Of a DNA stretch of 64,000 nucleotides, positions 60,874 to 64,000 are shown piece by piece. A program made the translations under genes and the position numbers. The notes below the pieces were generated by a model. The model searched no databases. It worked only from the letters and a program-made list of their open reading frames with translations, and had not been told where the DNA came from. The stretch is from Thermincola carboxydiphila (GTDB taxonomy: Bacteria; Bacillota; Thermincolia; Thermincolales; UBA2595): assembly GCA_016841045.1 (NCBI GenBank), contig JAENZX010000008.1, forward strand, positions 1-64,000, in the 5' to 3' direction. Each line of letters opens with the position of its first letter. Within the stretch, counting starts at the first letter, position 1.

Positions 60874-60899
60874 AATCCTGCCATAAGGCAGGATTTTTT
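60874..60899 (+). terminator. Riboswitch-controlled terminator
   Basis: aatcctgcc/ataa/ggcaggatt followed by ttttg, between aptamer and start codon; the probable expression platform. Confidence 0.85.
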
Positions 60900-60944
60900 G
60901 TTTATCAAATATAAACATTAAGATTTTGAAAGGAATGATTTATT

Positions 60945-62246
60945 ATGAATAGTAATTTTTCTTCTATGGGGGAAGTTTTAGCCCATTTGCAAAAGGAAAA
61001 TATAAATAATCTTGAATCAAGAGCCGGTTATATACAAGGTTTCATCGATAAAGAAAATAAGGAACATGGTTATGAGTATGATCGTTACATGGAGTTTGGA
61101 GCAGCTAATTTCACAAATGTAGTTACGGAACATTCCGGAAGTAAAAAAGAATGTATTCTCTGGTGTGTTAATCACTATCTAAGTCTAAACAGAAATAAAA
61201 ATGTTATAGAAAAGGCCTGTAACGCTTTACGTGATTTTGGAACAGGCTGCGGCACTTCTGCAGCATCGTGCGGCATGAGTTCTCTTCATAAAGAAGTTGA
61301 AAAGAATGTGGCAAAACTTGTAGGAAAAGAAAAGGCGGTTCTTTTTCCCACCGGTTTTACTGCTAATGTTGCTGCGATTTCGTATTTAGCAGGCAGACAA
61401 GATTTAATTATCTTTGATAGAGAATGTCACTCTTCTATAGTAAATGGTCTTAAGCTCTCAGAAGCAAAGTGGATATCATTTAAGCATAATAATGTTTCAG
61501 ACTTAAAGATGAAACTAAGAAAATATCAGAATTCATACCAAAATATTTTTGTAGTTGTAGAATCGGCCTATTCAATGAGTGGAGATTTAGCGCCCTTAAA
61601 AGATATTGTTGCATTAAAAAAATTAAATAAATTTTATTTATACGTTGATGAAGCACATACATTTGGGATTTACGGAGACAAAGGTCAAGGATATTGCCAT
61701 GAACAGGGAGTAACCCAAGATGTAGACTTTATTATGTCAACTCTATCTAAAGCTACTGCATCCATAGGTGGATTTATTGCAGCTAAACAAGAATTTTGTT
61801 CACTGCTTAAATGGTCCCATCCTTATGTTTTTCAGGCATGTTTGACACCGGCAGATGCTGCAGTCGTTCTTGCCTGTCTTGAAGAAATTGAAAATAATCC
61901 AGGAATGATAACAGAACTTCACGAGAAGAATCGATACATGAGAAAATTATTAGAATCAAAAGGCTTTAACCTTGGGCTTAGTCAAAGTCCCGTTATCCCA
62001 ATATTTATTGAAAACCATAATAAATTAAGAACGGTTGTTAGTGAGCTGTACCAGGAAGGCATCTATTCAACACCTATTTGCTTTCCAGCCGTCAAGCTGC
62101 ATGAAGGAAGAATTAGACTAATCTTAAACGTTGGGCACTCAAAAGAACAGATAGACCGTACTGTTAATGCCTTAGAGAGAATATGCATAAAACATGGAAT
62201 CATAAGGAGCTGCGATGAGGAGATGGTAATGCGAAAGGTTGTATAG
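60945..62246 (+). CDS. Alpha-oxoamine synthase (PLP-dependent acyl-CoA:amino acid transferase)
   Basis: 433 residues of the fold-type I family that includes KBL, 8-amino-7-oxononanoate synthase, ALA synthase, serine palmitoyltransferase and the autoinducer synthase CqsA. Motifs: GTGCGTSAASCGMSSLHKEVE, PTGFTANVAAIS, DRECHSSIVNGL, VDEAHTFGIYGDKGQGYCHE, MSTLSKATASIGGF (PLP lysine about 269) and RLILNVGHSKEQID. Residues 1-95 extend before the usual core start. A single gene behind a c-di-GMP riboswitch, with no biotin or heme genes near, so a signal or lipid precursor is more likely than biotin. AAAGGAATGA before ATG. Confidence 0.9.
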   Translation: MNSNFSSMGEVLAHLQKENINNLESRAGYIQGFIDKENKEHGYEYDRYMEFGAANFTNVVTEHSGSKKECILWCVNHYLSLNRNKNVIEKACNALRDFGTGCGTSAASCGMSSLHKEVEKNVAKLVGKEKAVLFPTGFTANVAAISYLAGRQDLIIFDRECHSSIVNGLKLSEAKWISFKHNNVSDLKMKLRKYQNSYQNIFVVVESAYSMSGDLAPLKDIVALKKLNKFYLYVDEAHTFGIYGDKGQGYCHEQGVTQDVDFIMSTLSKATASIGGFIAAKQEFCSLLKWSHPYVFQACLTPADAAVVLACLEEIENNPGMITELHEKNRYMRKLLESKGFNLGLSQSPVIPIFIENHNKLRTVVSELYQEGIYSTPICFPAVKLHEGRIRLILNVGHSKEQIDRTVNALERICIKHGIIRSCDEEMVMRKVV

Positions 62247-62300
62247 CCGCATCTACGAAAACCGCTAAAGACGCCGGGGTCAATTTGACCTCGGCTTTTT
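62247..62300 (+). terminator. Terminator (ssrA family b) with possible decayed ssrA end
   Basis: gccggggtca/att/tgacctcggc plus ttttt (62273-62300). The bases just after the stop codon, gcatctacgaaaaccgctaa, resemble ssrA ...cacctccaccataaccgttaa, so this may be the last scar of the array. Confidence 0.7.
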
Positions 62301-62357
62301 ATATTCTGACTAAGATTAAACCGGATTAATTCTAATTATTAGTGGTTTCGAATTCCT

Positions 62358-63257
62358 TCACGAAAAAGAGCAGACCTTTATAGCTGCCTGTATGTCTGAT
62401 GCCAATGGAACATCTAGAATTACTTCTTTTCTACTGCGGGGGTGAATGAAGCGAAGCCTGTTAGCGTGCAGAGCTTGTCGATTTATAAATGGTGAAGCAC
62501 ACCCGTATAAGAGGTCTCCGCATATCGGATGACCAATAAAACTTAAATGCACTCTTATCTGGTGGGTTCGACCGGTTTCCAATTTTAACGCTAGAAGAGT
62601 ATGTTCAGGATATTTCTCAAGCACCTTATAATGAGTTACTGCTGGTTGACCATCTGAATGGACTATTCTCCGGCGAATTTTATCATCTGGCCGGGCGATT
62701 GGTTGGTTGATGCAATCGCCGTCTTTTGATACTGCTCCTTCTACCAAAGCAACATATCTTCTCTCTATGCTGCGGCCCTTTATCTGATTAAATACGCCTT
62801 GGTGTGCAAACTGGCTTTTCCCAATCAGGATTAAACCCGAAGTGTCTTTATCCAGGCGGTTTATCGGGCGAAAAAGGGTATTTCTGCCAGAACTCTGCCA
62901 ATAATAAGTTACTGCGTTGGCAAGAGTACCGGTGCCTCCCGGTCGGGATGGATGAGTTGATAGACCTGCGGGCTTGTTTACCACCAGGAAGTCCATGTCT
63001 TCGTAAACTATATCCAGAGGAATCGATTCCGGTATGATGTTATTCTCTTCGGTGAAGTCCATATCAATGGTGATAATATCTCCTGCACTGATACGGTAGT
63101 TGGTATGAGCTTTGTACCCGTTCACTTTTATTTTGTTCTCCTGCTTAAGCCGTATTATCAGAGAATGGGACAATAATAATTTAGTGGATAGTACGTCCCG
63201 TAGAAACGTATCCTGATCCAGAATACTTGCTGTGTATGTTAGCTGTGTATTGTTCAA
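62358..63257 (-). CDS. RluA-family pseudouridine synthase
   Basis: 299 residues. An N-terminal S4-like RNA-binding part (about 20-75) precedes the catalytic domain with VNKPAGLSTHPS, the active-site motif NRLDKDTSGLILIGKS (Asp about 135; the family motif is HRLDxxTSG) and TGRTHQIRVHLSFIGHPICGDLLYG. It converts uridines in rRNA or tRNA to pseudouridine. TTG start with AAAGCGAGGTAAAG before it. Its usual surroundings are core genes, so the accessory stretch appears to end before it. Confidence 0.93.
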   Translation of the reverse strand: MNNTQLTYTASILDQDTFLRDVLSTKLLLSHSLIIRLKQENKIKVNGYKAHTNYRISAGDIITIDMDFTEENNIIPESIPLDIVYEDMDFLVVNKPAGLSTHPSRPGGTGTLANAVTYYWQSSGRNTLFRPINRLDKDTSGLILIGKSQFAHQGVFNQIKGRSIERRYVALVEGAVSKDGDCINQPIARPDDKIRRRIVHSDGQPAVTHYKVLEKYPEHTLLALKLETGRTHQIRVHLSFIGHPICGDLLYGCASPFINRQALHANRLRFIHPRSRKEVILDVPLASDIQAAIKVCSFS

Positions 63258-63381
63258 ACTTTACCTCGCTTTTTTTAGTGTATTATTATTACAATACTAA
63301 CATAAAAACTATTGGTATTGTAGCTAAGGCTTTGTGCAAGTAGAAGAAGCACCTCCCGGAGGATTTGGCCATTTACATTGA

Positions 63382-63426
63382 AAAAAGCGAACAGCCGCTA
63401 CATATTGTAGTGTGCTTGTTCGCTTT
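63382..63426 (-). terminator. Bidirectional hairpin
   Basis: aaaagcgaacagccgctaca/tatt/gtagtgtgcttgttcgcttt, a long imperfect hairpin with A and T runs outside; serves the small minus-strand gene at 63459-63617. Confidence 0.7.
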
Positions 63427-63458
63427 TGCTTTTGAGTAAGCCCTGTTTGGCTTTTAAG

Positions 63459-63617
63459 TTAGTCTAATCTTTTATCCGCCATTTTGGCTGCTTGGGCAAT
63501 TTCTTTACCGGATGTTAGGCTGCGTTCCTTAAAGCCAATTCCTGGACCGATATGTGGACGGTTGTTTAGTGTAATATTTGATTTTCCCACTATTCCCTTG
63601 TGCGTTTTACGTACCAA
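63459..63617 (-). CDS. Small conserved-looking protein, unknown
   Basis: 52 residues, basic, Gly-rich: VRKTHKGIVGKSNITLNNRP then HIGPGIGFKERSLTSGKEIA. AAGGAGGAATTATA before a TTG at 63617 is a very good start. No family recognised, and no signal or membrane segment. Confidence 0.55.
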   Translation of the reverse strand: MVRKTHKGIVGKSNITLNNRPHIGPGIGFKERSLTSGKEIAQAAKMADKRLD

Positions 63618-63770
63618 TATAATTCCTCCTTTTTGTTTTTTAGTGTATCCCAAAAGACAATAGACAATGTCATAGAGACTTGCATAAATAGCACAAAGAA
63701 ATATTTTTCTTAGTCTTTGTCCACCAAATCGTATACAATAGATATAAAAAAGCTGATTAGGAGTGTCAGA

Positions 63771-64000
63771 ATGAAGGAAGATAAAAAAACCAACCGACCA
63801 GTTGTGCTGGCCACGATCATGATGGCCATGTTTATTGGTGCCATCGAAGCAACTATTGTTGCTACAGCTATGCCTAGTATAGTCGGCGACCTGGGTGGGT
63901 TTTCGCTTTTTACCTGGGTATTTTCTGCTTTTTTACTCACTCAGGCTGTAACTGTGCCTCTATATGGAAAATTGGCAGACTTGTTTGGTCGAAAACCGGT
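63771..64000 (+). CDS. MFS drug-efflux transporter (DHA2 type), 5' part
   Basis: The first 76 residues of a gene that runs off the window. There is a first membrane helix (VVLATIMMAMFIGAIEATIVATAMPSI), a second (WVFSAFLLTQAVTVPLYGKLADLFGRK) and the MFS motif A GKLADLFGRKP. It probably exports small toxic molecules using the proton gradient. TTAGGAGTGTC before ATG. Confidence 0.88.
   Translation, partial: MKEDKKTNRPVVLATIMMAMFIGAIEATIVATAMPSIVGDLGGFSLFTWVFSAFLLTQAVTVPLYGKLADLFGRKP

Overview
The window looks like the chromosome of a low-to-moderate GC, endospore-forming anaerobic Firmicute, most plausibly a Peptococcaceae/Desulfotomaculum-type Clostridium relative. The signs are three YheC/YheD-type spore-coat ATP-grasp paralogs, a flavodiiron-rubredoxin-flavin reductase fusion for oxygen or NO scavenging, a molybdenum hydroxylase, DUF3231 and DUF3243 proteins, frequent TTG/GTG starts with strong GGAGG ribosome binding sites, and two c-di-GMP-I riboswitches. 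The species is not assigned.

Layout. (1) 1-4750 is core: secG, an HD-domain protein, rnr, a 268-bp MITE-like inverted repeat, smpB and ssrA (tmRNA). The ssrA T-loop is interrupted by a 241-nt group I intron. (2) 4750-22400 is an unusual array. At least ten partial copies of the ssrA 3' region lie here in the same orientation as ssrA. Six times the stop codon of an intact single gene lies 0-20 nt before such a fragment: LAGLIDADG endonuclease, acyl-CoA ligase, a 191-aa protein, GAF-GGDEF, histidine kinase and SLH protein. One fragment carries a second copy of the group I intron that reads as identical. Also here are a c-di-GMP riboswitch operon (phosphate-binding-like lipoprotein plus GGDEF/EAL), three copies of a small membrane-protein gene, and a promoter-repeat-terminator stretch without an ORF. 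(3) 22500-35500 holds a GC-richer acyl-CoA operon and then a surface-polysaccharide/glycosyltransferase cluster ending in a fused GDP-mannose pyrophosphorylase/phosphomannomutase. (4) 35700-46800 holds DUF3243, a three-subunit molybdenum hydroxylase, the flavodiiron fusion, the tail of an EAL gene fused to another ssrA remnant, a coiled-coil secreted protein, a CNNM/CorC transporter and a radical SAM protein. Copies of the terminators that follow the ssrA fragments recur here after genes. (5) 47000-60600 is spore/surface and signalling: CapA-like protein, three tandem N/Q-rich repeat proteins, two YheC/D proteins, MgtC, HD-GYP, a vanadium haloperoxidase-like PAP2 protein, an O-methyltransferase and a VWA protein. 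(6) 60700-62300 is a c-di-GMP riboswitch followed by an alpha-oxoamine synthase, closed by a last ssrA-type terminator. (7) 62358-64000 returns to ordinary genes: an RluA-type pseudouridine synthase, a small protein and the start of an MFS transporter.

Reading of the whole. The segment from ssrA to about 62.3 kb is best read as a composite accessory region built at ssrA by repeated acquisition. The ssrA 3' fragments and their distinctive terminators remain as scars. No recombinase gene is visible. The cargo is biased toward c-di-GMP signalling, cell or spore surface, and acyl-CoA chemistry. The two best candidates for something undescribed are the ssrA-anchored, integron-like series of gene-plus-ssrA-3'-end units and the N/Q-rich AVAIA-repeat protein operon at 48842-51154.
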